From Sinomonas atrocyanea (lineage in GTDB: Bacteria > Actinomycetota > Actinomycetes > Actinomycetales > Micrococcaceae), in the NCBI RefSeq assembly GCF_030811715.1, contig NZ_JAUSRH010000019.1:1-60432 (forward strand): DNA of 60,432 nt, given 5' to 3'. The notes below the pieces were generated by a model. The model was not told the origin of the DNA and ran no database searches. It worked only from the letters and a program-made list of their open reading frames with translations. The translations under genes were made by a program, and so were the position numbers. Below, piece by piece: positions 41,102 through 49,004 of this stretch (the stretch's first letter is position 1; each line of letters opens with the position of its first letter).

Positions 41102-41773
41102 TCAGTACCCGTCGGGGAAGCTGTAGGAGCTGGGAATGGTGGCAGGTGCCGCACCGTGCACCAGCAGCACCTCGTCGTGGGCCTTCAGTTTGATGTCCCG
41201 GGGGCTTCCGGGCTGCTTCGCGCCGTTCACGTAGGCCTGCCAGTCGGCCGCGCTCGAATGGGGGCTTCCCGGGGCACTATTCGAGCCGTCCAGGACGCCC
41301 CACTCGGTGAGCACCTGCCCGAGGGTGTAGGTGAGGCCCGCTGTGGGCGCCTCGATGTGGATGATCCCGGACTCATCGTGGGTGTGCAGCGCGGAGATGC
41401 CGTTGGGCTGCCCGTCCGCCCCGAAGCTGAAGCCGATGTCCGCCGGCACGGGGATACGCTTGCCGTCCGCGATGACGTCGAGGTGCGCGTGGTAGTGCTC
41501 GGCGCTGCCCTCTTCGGAGAGGACCTGGAGCCCCGCAGCCTTGATCCCTGCTGCACCGTTCGCGGGCACCAGCTGCCAGCCGGAGCTGGTGCCACCGGCC
41601 TCTCCCTCGCCCGGGCCGGCCGCGGACGCGGACGCGGAGGCGGAGGCCGAGGCTGGAGCGGCCTCGGACGTTGCTGAGGCGGTGGGCCGCGCGTCCGGGG
41701 CTGCAGCGGAGCAGCCTGCCACACAGAGGGTGAGCGCCGCGAGGGCCACGGCGAGGGCGGGCTTGGAGTTCAC
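41102..41773 (-). CDS. His-rich lipoprotein, possible metal binding
   Basis: 223 aa. Signal peptide with lipobox VAGC (C21), then ~45 residues of Ala/Ser/Thr repeats. The folded part contains HYHAHLDVIADGKRIPVPAD, then ALHTHDESGIIHIEAP, YTLGQVLTEWGV and LKAHDEVLLVHG. I have seen this combination in unnamed actinobacterial proteins but know of no assigned function. The clustered histidines suggest a metal site on the outer face of the membrane. GTG start; it lies about 180 nt from the convergent-side metalloprotease promoter and is divergent from the phospholipase gene. Confidence 0.8.
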   Translation of the reverse strand: MNSKPALAVALAALTLCVAGCSAAAPDARPTASATSEAAPASASASASASAAGPGEGEAGGTSSGWQLVPANGAAGIKAAGLQVLSEEGSAEHYHAHLDVIADGKRIPVPADIGFSFGADGQPNGISALHTHDESGIIHIEAPTAGLTYTLGQVLTEWGVLDGSNSAPGSPHSSAADWQAYVNGAKQPGSPRDIKLKAHDEVLLVHGAAPATIPSSYSFPDGY

Positions 41774-41875
41774 TGGCGGCGTCGCTTTCGTCGGTCGGAC
41801 GAGGCCAGTCTAGGGGTGCGGGCCGCAGCGGCGCTCACGCGTCCCTCTCCCACGGCGGCTCCCGGACCTCCCAAA

Positions 41876-41908
41876 GTTCACGGGGCCTCCACCCAGCCGT
41901 CACTTTCA
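41876..41908 (+). promoter_or_regulatory. PHO-box-like direct repeats upstream of phospholipase C
   Basis: Three consecutive 11-nt units: GTTCACGGGGC, CTCCACCCAGC, CGTCACTTTCA. They share TTCAC/TCCAC/GTCAC at the same place in each unit. This is the layout of actinobacterial PhoP (phosphate regulon) binding sites. It ends 52 nt before the plc start. Confidence 0.5.
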
Positions 41909-41960
41909 AGGGGGAGGCTGCCTCGCGGGGGACGCCACCATCGTGCACTAGGAGCAGTCC

Positions 41961-44057
41961 ATGACAAGCATGAACCGTCGTCGTTTCCTCCAACTCTCGG
42001 CCGTGACGGCCGCGGGGACTGCCATGTCCCAGATGCTCGGCCAGAGCATCGCCCGCGCCGCGACCATCCCCGCGAACCGGGCCACCGGCTCCATCAAGGA
42101 CGTCGAGCACGTCATCGTCTTCATGCAGGAGAACCGGGCGTTCGACCACTACTTCGGCACACTCAAGGGCGTGCGCGGTTTCTCGGACCCCCACCCGGCG
42201 ATCCTCCCGAGTGGGAAGGACTCCTTCCACCAGGCCAACGCCACGCGGGAGATCACGCCCTTCCACCCGAGCGCCCCCAACCTCGGCCTCCAGTTCGTGG
42301 AAGACCTCGACCACTCGTGGAAGATGACCCACGAGGCGTTCAACGCGGGCAAGTACGACCAGTGGCTCCCCGCGAAGTCCGACGCGACCATGGCCTTCTA
42401 CGAGCGGGGCGACATCCCGTTCCACTTCGCCCTCGCCGACGCGTTCACGGTCTGCGACCAGTACCACTGCTCCGTCCTGGGCCCCACCGACCCGAACCGC
42501 TACTTCATGTTCGCTGGCGGCGACGACCCGTCGGGGAAGGGCAACGGCTCCGGTACGGGCGGCGGCCCCGACCTGTGGAACGCCGAGACGGGCTACACGT
42601 GGAGCACCTATCCCGAGGAGCTCGAGAAGGCGGGCGTGAGCTGGAAGGTCTACCAGGACATCGGGCAGGGCCTCGACCCGGCGCACTACGAGGGCTGGAC
42701 CGGCAACCCGTACGTCGGCAACTACGGCGACAACTCGCTGCTGTACTTCCTGCAGTACCAGAACGCGAAGCCCGGGACGCCGCTCTACGACAAGGCCAGG
42801 ACCGGGACCGACGTCCTCGGCGGCCACGACGACCTGTTCCGCATCTTCCGTGACGACGTCGCCAAGGGCACGCTCCCCCAGGTCTCCTACATCGTCGCCC
42901 CCGAGGCGTACACCGAGCACTCGAACTGGCCGGCCGACTACGGCGCCTGGTACACCGCCAACATCCTGGACATCCTCACCTCGAACCCGGATGTGTGGAG
43001 CAAGACCGCGGTGTTCTTCATGTACGACGAGAACGACGGCTTCTACGATCACATCGTCCCGCCGCACCCCAACACCCCGCAGATCCCCGGCGCCTCGACG
43101 GTCCCCACCGACGGCGAGTGGTACGACGGCCGCATGACGTACTCCGGCAAGGCGGACGTCCCCGGCCACTTCGGCCTGGGCGTGCGCGTGCCCATGATCG
43201 TGGTCTCGCCGTGGAGCATGGGCGGCTGGGTCTGCTCGGAGACGTTCGACCACACGTCGATCGTGCGCTTCCTCGAGGCCCGGTTCGGGGTGAAGTCGCC
43301 CAACATCACCCCGTGGCGACGGGCGGTCTGCGGCGACCTCACCAGTGCCTTCGACTTCTCGGCCACGGCGGGCACGGTCCCGTCCCTGCCGGACGCCGCC
43401 TCGTACAAGCCGAGCGACGCGGACATCGCTGCCGCCAAGAAGTACCCCAGCTACGTCCCTGCACCGCCCGCGGCGAACACCATGCCCCGCCAGGAGAAGG
43501 GCACGCGGCCCTCCCGCGGCCTCGGCTACGCGCTCGAGGTGGAGACGACGGTCGACGGCGGGAAGCTCACCGCGCGCTGGAAGAACTCCGGGACGCTGGG
43601 CGCGCACGTGCAGGTCCGCTCGAATCTCCTGCCGGCGGCCCCGTACTCCTACACCATCGGCGCCGGCGCGTCGCTGGACGCCGCGTGGCCCCTCGGCACC
43701 GCGTATGACGTGCAGATGCATGGCCCTGCCGGCTGGTACCGCCGCGTCGCCGGCACTGCGGCCGCCGCGGATGTCCGCGTGGCCGTGGCTGCCGACGGGG
43801 CGGCCGGCCATGCCCGGTTCCGGATCGAGAACGGCGGATCCGCCAAGGCCGACCTCACGCTCAAGGACGCCTACGGCGCCGGAACCCAGGCCCTCTCGCT
43901 GAACCCAGGCCAGGCCAGGACCGTCGTCCTGCCGACCTCGGGCGGCTGGTACGACCTCACGGTCACGTCCGCGGCAGACCCCACGCTCGTCCGCGTCGTC
44001 GCCGGACGGCTCGAAAACACAGCCTCCCTCACGAGCGACCCACAGCTCGGCCGATGA
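41961..44057 (+). CDS. Phosphocholine-type phospholipase C, Tat-secreted
   Basis: 698 aa. Tat signal MNRRRFLQLSAVTAAGTAMS, cleavage after about ARAA. Residues ~45-420 are the phosphoesterase domain with HVIVFMQENRAFDHYFGTLKGV, LADAFTVCDQYHCSVLGPTDPNR, and FMYDENDGFYDHIVPP with its downstream DHTSIVRFLEARFGV. Two DUF756-type C-terminal beta domains follow (GLGYALEVET, then ADVRVAVAADGAAGHAR). Length and domain order match bacterial non-haemolytic phospholipases C. AGGAG precedes the ATG. Next to a second phosphoesterase gene, so phosphate scavenging is likely. Confidence 0.95.
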   Translation: MTSMNRRRFLQLSAVTAAGTAMSQMLGQSIARAATIPANRATGSIKDVEHVIVFMQENRAFDHYFGTLKGVRGFSDPHPAILPSGKDSFHQANATREITPFHPSAPNLGLQFVEDLDHSWKMTHEAFNAGKYDQWLPAKSDATMAFYERGDIPFHFALADAFTVCDQYHCSVLGPTDPNRYFMFAGGDDPSGKGNGSGTGGGPDLWNAETGYTWSTYPEELEKAGVSWKVYQDIGQGLDPAHYEGWTGNPYVGNYGDNSLLYFLQYQNAKPGTPLYDKARTGTDVLGGHDDLFRIFRDDVAKGTLPQVSYIVAPEAYTEHSNWPADYGAWYTANILDILTSNPDVWSKTAVFFMYDENDGFYDHIVPPHPNTPQIPGASTVPTDGEWYDGRMTYSGKADVPGHFGLGVRVPMIVVSPWSMGGWVCSETFDHTSIVRFLEARFGVKSPNITPWRRAVCGDLTSAFDFSATAGTVPSLPDAASYKPSDADIAAAKKYPSYVPAPPAANTMPRQEKGTRPSRGLGYALEVETTVDGGKLTARWKNSGTLGAHVQVRSNLLPAAPYSYTIGAGASLDAAWPLGTAYDVQMHGPAGWYRRVAGTAAAADVRVAVAADGAAGHARFRIENGGSAKADLTLKDAYGAGTQALSLNPGQARTVVLPTSGGWYDLTVTSAADPTLVRVVAGRLENTASLTSDPQLGR

Positions 44058-44086
44058 GCCGACGCGCCCCGACAAAGGAGAATCGA

Positions 44087-45277
44087 ATGCTCAACCTGCT
44101 CAAGAGCCGTGCCGCTGGCACTGCCGCGGCGATGGCCGCCACGGTGGCGCTCACCGGCGCCGCTGCGGTCGCGCCCTCCGCAGCCCTGGCGGCTCCCGGC
44201 GCTCCCGCCGCGACGGCTGCGCACGGCGCCGGCGGTCCCGACCACGTCTTCGTCATCATGATGGAGGACCACGGCCGCGACCAGATCATCGGCAATACCG
44301 CCGACGCGCCCTACATCACCTCCCTCGCGCAGAAGTACAACGTCGCCACCAACTACCACGGGGTGACCCACCCGAGCCTGACGAACTACCTCGCCACGGT
44401 CTCCGGCGACTTCCAGGGCATCTGGGACGACTGCAAGGCAGGCGCGGACGTCACGTGCGCCCCGGAGGAGTTTGTGCCCGGCTCGGGCGACGCCACCGAC
44501 ACTGCCTCGCTCACCCCCGCGCAGATCGCAAGTGCCTCCGCCAAGCCGCACATGTTCTCCGGAAAGAACATCGTCGACCAGCTCGAGGCGAAGGGGCTCT
44601 CCTGGAAGGCGTACATGCAGTCGATGCCCTCGGCCGGGTCCACCGTCGAGTATGCGCCGACGATCGGCTCGACGACGGTCAAGCTCTACGCCGAGAAGCA
44701 CAACCCCTTCATGTACTTCTCCGACATCGCGGACAACCCCGCCCGAACCTCGAAGATCGTCCCGCTGGAGAACAACCTGGCCGGCGACCTCTCCTCGGGG
44801 AACGTCCCCAACTTCGTGTGGATCAGCCCGGACCAGTGCCACGACATGCACGGCACCTCCCCCTCGGGCGCAAACCTGATCGGCATCCCGTCCTGCGGCT
44901 ACCCGGACTCCGGGCTCGACCACGGCGCGATCAAGCTCGGCGACGACTACCTCAAGCAGCAGGTCGCGCAGATCATGGACTCCGAGACGTGGAAGACCTC
45001 GAACTCGAGCATCGTGCTGGCGTGGGACGAGAACGACTACTCCGGCTACTCGGGCGGTCCCGGGAGCCCCGTGGGCGCCGACGGAAAGGTGCTCGGCGGC
45101 GGCGACGCCCCGTTCATCGTGATCAACTCGGCCCAGGGGCCGCACAAGACGACGGACAGGCTCTCCGACCACTACACGCTGCTCTCGACCATCGAGCACC
45201 TGTGGCACCTCGGCTGCCTGGCGAACACGTGCTCGCCCAGCACGTCCGGCACTCTGGAAGAGCTCTTCCGACCCTGA
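44087..45277 (+). CDS. Secreted phosphoesterase-family acid phosphatase-like protein
   Basis: 396 aa. Sec signal peptide to about ALAAP (35). The rest is one phosphoesterase (PF04185-like) domain: HVFVIMMEDHGRDQIIGNT, THPSLTNYLATVSGD, NFVWISPDQCHDMHG, IVLAWDENDYSGY and DHYTLLSTIEHLWHLGC. It lacks the DUF756 tail of its neighbour and resembles acid phosphatases of this superfamily. AAAGGAG lies before the ATG at 44087, 29 nt past the phospholipase stop, so the two form one operon. Confidence 0.9.
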   Translation: MLNLLKSRAAGTAAAMAATVALTGAAAVAPSAALAAPGAPAATAAHGAGGPDHVFVIMMEDHGRDQIIGNTADAPYITSLAQKYNVATNYHGVTHPSLTNYLATVSGDFQGIWDDCKAGADVTCAPEEFVPGSGDATDTASLTPAQIASASAKPHMFSGKNIVDQLEAKGLSWKAYMQSMPSAGSTVEYAPTIGSTTVKLYAEKHNPFMYFSDIADNPARTSKIVPLENNLAGDLSSGNVPNFVWISPDQCHDMHGTSPSGANLIGIPSCGYPDSGLDHGAIKLGDDYLKQQVAQIMDSETWKTSNSSIVLAWDENDYSGYSGGPGSPVGADGKVLGGGDAPFIVINSAQGPHKTTDRLSDHYTLLSTIEHLWHLGCLANTCSPSTSGTLEELFRP

Positions 45278-45293
45278 CGGTCGGCCCCTGACA

Positions 45294-45324
45294 GCGCGGC
45301 CAGGTCGAGGACATCTGGCCGCGC
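45294..45324. terminator. Bidirectional terminator after the phosphoesterase gene
   Basis: 10-bp perfect stem GCGCGGCCAG / CTGGCCGCGC with an 11-nt loop between two convergent genes. Confidence 0.75.
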
Positions 45325-45326
45325 GG

Positions 45327-45674
45327 TCAGCAGGGCCCGGCCTGGCCTCCGGGTCGGGCGTATTCCACGGTGCAGCCGAAGAGGACCAGGTTGCGCCAGT
45401 TCGGTGGGAGCGGCCTCTGGGGCCGAACAGCTATGGCTTCGAGCCACTCGGGAAGCTGGCTCGGGTAGTCCATCTCGAACAGGATGCACCCGCGGCCGTC
45501 CCCGGAGAACGCCGTGCCGATCTGCTCGGGCCTGCCGATCGCGGCCCTCCAGCGCGCCCCTGGGGTGTGCCGAGCGCTCCGGACTTCGAACCAGAGCGGC
45601 TCGTCGGGTCCGAGCTCGCGCACCATGCGCTCTATCCGTGCCCTCTGGACGTGCGCCGAATGCCTGTCGATCAT
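45327..45674 (-). CDS. Hypothetical protein, 115 aa
   Basis: No family recognised. Soluble and basic at the N terminus (MIDRHSAHVQRARIERMVRE), with LWFEVRSARHTPGARWRAAI and CILFEMDYPSQLPEWLEAI looking like a small alpha/beta fold, and two cysteines near the end. AAGGGG is placed well before the ATG at 45674. Codon use is normal for the window, so I take it as real. Confidence 0.65.
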   Translation of the reverse strand: MIDRHSAHVQRARIERMVRELGPDEPLWFEVRSARHTPGARWRAAIGRPEQIGTAFSGDGRGCILFEMDYPSQLPEWLEAIAVRPQRPLPPNWRNLVLFGCTVEYARPGGQAGPC

Positions 45675-45719
45675 GCCACCCCTTGTGTCGGGTAGCTCCT
45701 TTCCCAGAGACGCGCGCCT

Positions 45720-46013
45720 TCACACAATGTCACGGGGCGAGGACCAGCCCGGGCCCAGAACGCCTTGGAGGGCACCGGCGCGCTGGGCGCTCAGCCTCCC
45801 GCGGCGGTCGGCGGCCCGCTGCCCGTCCAGCCAGGATCCCAGCGTGGCCTCTGTCGCGTCGTGCGCGGCACCGGCCTCCGGTGCTCGGCCGCGCTCACGG
45901 AGGAAGGCCGACAGCTCGTTGGCTCTGACGGTGAAGTCCTGGTCTCCCTGCTGCCGCAGTGCCGGCAGGCCGGTGAAGTCCCGCGCGAACCCTGTGTGCA
46001 CGTTCCTGTTCAT
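45720..46013 (-). CDS. Isolated helicase-associated (HA) domain protein
   Basis: 97 aa. The middle reads TLGSWLDGQRAADRRGRLSA followed by QRAGALQGVLGPGW, which matches the helicase-associated domain seen repeated at the C end of some large actinobacterial helicases. No helicase domain is present and no adjacent frame extends it, so it is a stand-alone module. The ATG at 46013 has GGGGG upstream. The HA domain is thought to bind nucleic acid; role here unknown. Confidence 0.7.
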   Translation of the reverse strand: MNRNVHTGFARDFTGLPALRQQGDQDFTVRANELSAFLRERGRAPEAGAAHDATEATLGSWLDGQRAADRRGRLSAQRAGALQGVLGPGWSSPRDIV

Positions 46014-46335
46014 GCGACCCCCAATAGCCGAATGTGCGTGAGGCGAGCGCGAAAGCGGGCCCCGCTGCGGGGGCCGACTGGTCCCCGGTGACCGCGACGA
46101 TAATGCCGCATCCGTGATGCCGACAAGGGCCCTTGGGACGGGTCCATGGCCGCCCCTTCCGGCCTTGTCACACCGTCCCCGCATCACCGACGGCCGCGAA
46201 TGCGCGGCAGATCCAGCGCAGCGGGACGTGATCTCGGGGCAGCATGACAGGCAGGTGCGCAGGAATTGTCAAGTCCGTGGAGACAGCGTGGTCCCCCGGG
46301 AGGCCATCGGTGCACGCCGGCCCGGCGCGGTGGTG
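46014..46335. other. Intergenic region, no gene seen
   Basis: Between the divergent HA-domain gene and DUF4193 copy B. All frames read as out-of-phase GC-rich sequence without coherent proteins. It should hold the two promoters; no strong hairpin was found. Confidence 0.5.
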
Positions 46336-46341
46336 TACCGT
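46336..46341 (+). promoter_or_regulatory. -10 element of DUF4193 copy B
   Basis: TACCGT in GTGGTGTACCGTTGCT, 39 nt before the GTG start. The flank matches that of copy A at 15 of 16 bases. Confidence 0.5.
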
Positions 46342-46379
46342 TGCTTCGCTATTCTCCCGTTGAAAGGAACATCAAGCCG

Positions 46380-46682
46380 GTGGCCGCCGATTACGACGAA
46401 CTGCGCTCGGACGTCAAGGAATCCCAGAACGAATCACTCGAGGCGCTCAAGTCAGCCAGCGCCCCCGACCCGCGCAGCGTGGTGCGCGAGCTCGACGGGG
46501 ACGACAGCGGCGAGGACACCGGCCTCCCGGGGGGCGAGTTCGTCAATGACGAGCTCACCGTCCACGTCATCCCGCAGGGCGCCGACGAGTTCGTCTGCCA
46601 GTCCTGCTTCCTCGTCCGCCACCGCTCCCAGAAGGCCACCGAGATCGACGGCGTGGCCTACTGCAGCGACTGCGAAGGCTGA
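46380..46682 (+). CDS. DUF4193 zinc-ribbon protein, copy B
   Basis: 100 aa. Same structure as copy A, with the four ribbon cysteines at 73, 76, 95 and 98 (CQSC ... CSDC). GTG start; GAAAGGAAC is the likely ribosome-binding site and is shared with copy C (GGAAGGAAC). Most differences from copy A lie in the acidic linker (46-62) and near the second Cys pair. It is followed, after a small minus-strand frame, by a small Cys-protein gene that also follows copy C. Confidence 0.92.
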   Translation: MAADYDELRSDVKESQNESLEALKSASAPDPRSVVRELDGDDSGEDTGLPGGEFVNDELTVHVIPQGADEFVCQSCFLVRHRSQKATEIDGVAYCSDCEG

Positions 46683-46704
46683 GACTTCCTCGGGGCGGCG
46701 GCCC

Positions 46705-46800
46705 TCACTTTCTGCGGCGCACCACCAGCACGACGTAGATAGCGACGGCCACCGCCACCAGGGCGCCGGCACTGATCCCTGCGCTTCCACCGTTGAGCAC
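46705..46800 (-). CDS. Possible 31-aa membrane peptide
   Basis: GTG start with AGGGGGG 8 nt upstream. The peptide is a short polar N terminus (VLNGGSAGISAG), one hydrophobic stretch (ALVAVAVAIYVVLVV) and RRRK at the end, a plausible single-span micro-protein. It lies opposite to the DUF4193 copy B to small Cys-protein interval. Too short to be certain; no counterpart is seen near copy C. Confidence 0.35.
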   Translation of the reverse strand: MLNGGSAGISAGALVAVAVAIYVVLVVRRRK

Positions 46801-46922
46801 GCTAGAACCCCCCTGACGCTCTCCGTTTCCCCGACAGGGTAGCTCGTCTCCGGAGGCCCAGCCGCTCCTTCGATTCGGCAGGGATGGTTTCTCGGTCCTG
46901 CCCCTGGGGTAATTCATCCGCC

Positions 46923-47198
46923 ATGCCGCACCCAGAACCAGCCTCGCCGCTGCATGAGACGATGCTCGAGGTGCTCCGTGAGGCCCGCAGACGCGGGATG
47001 TCGCACAGCAGGCACTCGCTGCAGGACTGCCAGCTCCTGCTGGCAATCCATGCGCCAGCAGGCGATGTGACCGGAGACCCCTGCGAGGCCTGTCTGGAGC
47101 CTTGGCCCTGCAGGACCGTGCTGGGCATCCTCGGCGGCCTGCATCCCACCTCTGCGCCGCGGGCTCCCTCTGGCGACCGCAGCAACCACCACCGCTGA
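46923..47198 (+). CDS. Small Cys-containing protein, paralogue 1 (module partner of DUF4193 copy B)
   Basis: 91 aa, no known family. The first 60 residues align without gaps to the protein at 51477: PEPASPLHETMLEVLREARR, GMSHSRHSLQDC, then IHAPAGDVTGDPCEACLEP. By my count 38 of 60 positions are identical, including C36, C54 and C57. The last 30 residues are unrelated and may be read-through into non-conserved sequence. One Cys plus a CxxC pair and nearby His residues suggest metal binding or thiol chemistry. It follows DUF4193 copy B by 240 nt. Confidence 0.7.
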   Translation: MPHPEPASPLHETMLEVLREARRRGMSHSRHSLQDCQLLLAIHAPAGDVTGDPCEACLEPWPCRTVLGILGGLHPTSAPRAPSGDRSNHHR

Positions 47199-47552
47199 AC
47201 TCGACCTGCCCGAAACGGGCCCAGGATGCTCGGGTCGCCCCTCCCGCCGATCACCGCCCACGTCTGCACCGCCGCCGGGCATGAGTGTCCTAGGGCGCGG
47301 GGAAGGCGCCCGACTGGCCAATGGCCTCGATCTGGACCGGGCGCCAGCCAGACGCCTCCCGCACGCACGCCGGGCCCGGTGTCCGCACCGGCCCGTCCGC
47401 ACGCTCCCACCGTTTCTACCAAAGCGCCTCTCCCTGCGACAGGGCCGGCCGCGCGAGTCGCGGCATGTCGTTCACCCTGGCCTGGGCTCCGCACACATGG
47501 TCCGCGGCGGCCGTGTCCTCGTGTCCGATCGGCGTGCCCGTCCGAGGGGCCG
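47199..47552. other. Intergenic region, no gene seen
   Basis: About 350 nt without a supported gene. Open frames here lack coherent composition. Its right end holds TAGGAT (47553-47558), a likely -10 box for the DUF805 gene. Confidence 0.5.
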
Positions 47553-47585
47553 TAGGATCAGCTCGTCACCGACCCAGGGGGAACC

Positions 47586-48212
47586 ATGTCCAACCCGCAG
47601 CAGCCTAACCCGTACTCCTCGGACCCTCAGCGCCCCAGCCCGTACTCGTCCGAGCAGCACACCGGCCCGTACTCCCCCCAGCCGCCGTACCCGAACCCGC
47701 AGTACCAGCCACCGCAGTACCCGAACCCGGCCGGCTACCAGAGCGAGCCGCCACTGTGGGCCCCCTGGTACGACGCCCCGTTCAAGGCCGCCGTCCGGCG
47801 CGTCTTCACGAAGTACGCCACCTTCACCGGCCGCGCGAGCCGCGCCGAATACTGGTGGTGGGCGATGGTCAGCGTCGTGGTCTGGGCCGTCCTGAACATC
47901 ATCACGACTCTCGGTTCGCTCAGCGCACCGAGCCCCGCCAACGGCTACACCTACACCTCCCCCACCCCTGGGCCGCTCACGGTCATCAGCTCCATCCTGC
48001 TGGTCCTGTGGGGGCTGGCCATCGCCGTCCCGACCCTGGCGCTGACCGTCCGCCGCCTCCACGACGTGAACATGAGCGGCTGGGTGGTCCTCCTCGGCCT
48101 CATCCCGTTCGTCGGCAACATCATCGTCCTCGTCTTCACCCTGCTGCGGTCCAACCCGGCCGGCCAGCGGTTCGACCGGCCCACCGCTCCTGCCCCGGCC
48201 TACAGCGCCTGA
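47586..48212 (+). CDS. DUF805 family membrane protein
   Basis: 208 aa. An N-terminal ~55 residues rich in Pro, Tyr, Gln and Ser (NPYSSDPQRPSPYSSEQ) precedes the DUF805 core: KYATFTGRASRAEYWWWAMV, then three more hydrophobic segments and LALTVRRLHDVNMSGWVVLL, the family signature. Function unknown, probably four membrane helices. AGGGGGAACC precedes the ATG and a -10-like TAGGAT lies ~28 nt upstream. A terminator follows at 48333. Confidence 0.9.
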   Translation: MSNPQQPNPYSSDPQRPSPYSSEQHTGPYSPQPPYPNPQYQPPQYPNPAGYQSEPPLWAPWYDAPFKAAVRRVFTKYATFTGRASRAEYWWWAMVSVVVWAVLNIITTLGSLSAPSPANGYTYTSPTPGPLTVISSILLVLWGLAIAVPTLALTVRRLHDVNMSGWVVLLGLIPFVGNIIVLVFTLLRSNPAGQRFDRPTAPAPAYSA

Positions 48213-48332
48213 CCCCCAACGCGCTCCTGCGGCCCCAGCCGATGTAGCTCGCCGAGGCCGGGAACGCCACCAGGGCCGCGACCAAGCCCACGGCGCCGTG
48301 CACCGAACGCGACGACTGACTCGGACACAGAA

Positions 48333-48366
48333 GTGGAGGGGCCCCCAGCTGCCGGGGCCCCTCCAC
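48333..48366 (+). terminator. Terminator after the DUF805 gene
   Basis: 13-bp perfect stem GTGGAGGGGCCCC / GGGGCCCCTCCAC with an 8-nt loop, 121 nt past the stop codon. No T tract. Confidence 0.6.
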
Positions 48367-48515
48367 GGTGCGGGTTACCAATCCGCCGAGCTTGTTGGGA
48401 GAGGGAAGCTCACCTCTGCCTTATCCGGTACCCCAGACAGCGAAACCACCCGCCCGGTGCGCCCCGCCCATGCACCTCCCCGGCCCGGGCGCGGCCCGCA
48501 CATAGGATCGGCGGC

Positions 48516-48992
48516 GTGAGCACGACCCCGCACCACCGCCGGACCCTTCACGCGCTCGGCCTCCACGGCCCCTGGCTCGCCGCCCGCATCGAGGAGAGCC
48601 CCATCCTCCTCGACATCACCGAAGGCATGCCCAAGTTCGAACGCACCGTCCCCCGCCACGACCCGGAACACTTCGCCGTGCTCATCTTCGACCCGGCCGA
48701 CGGGACCCGCTTCATCGTCGAAGTCCAGACTGGGGACGCCGACACCGACCAGCTCGCCCGCGCCCTCGAACTCTGGGAGGCCGAGCGCACGCGCCTGCCC
48801 GTCGCGCACCGGGTCGTCGTAGCTGCCGAGCACATCCCGGCCGACGTCGCCCACGCCGCCGCGCTCGCTCAGGCCACCGCCCCGGTCGAACTCCTCGAGC
48901 TCCACGCCGAGCAGACCGGCAACATCGTCACTGTCCACGGCGAACCCGTCCGCCTGCCCGGCCCGGACGACCCCATCGCGCCCGGCCCCTGA
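48516..48992 (+). CDS. PD-(D/E)XK-like hypothetical protein
   Basis: 158 aa. The centre reads AVLIFDPADGTRFIVEVQTG, then DADTDQLARALELWEAERTR and HRVVVAAEHIPADVAHAAAL. A D, ten residues, then E-V-Q on a strand, followed by a helix with DQLxRAL and a VVVAAE strand, is like the nuclease core of some PD-(D/E)XK families in which Lys is replaced by Gln. This is my inference from motif spacing only. GTG start; TAGGAT (48503-48508) ends 7 nt before it, with no ribosome-binding site, so the mRNA is probably leaderless. Confidence 0.75.
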   Translation: MSTTPHHRRTLHALGLHGPWLAARIEESPILLDITEGMPKFERTVPRHDPEHFAVLIFDPADGTRFIVEVQTGDADTDQLARALELWEAERTRLPVAHRVVVAAEHIPADVAHAAALAQATAPVELLELHAEQTGNIVTVHGEPVRLPGPDDPIAPGP

Positions 48993-49004
48993 TCCGGAGG
49001 CTCG

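Noticed and set aside
47281-47895. 204-aa plus-strand frame near DUF805
   Set aside because: Arg/Pro/Thr-rich shadow frame that runs out of phase into the DUF805 gene.
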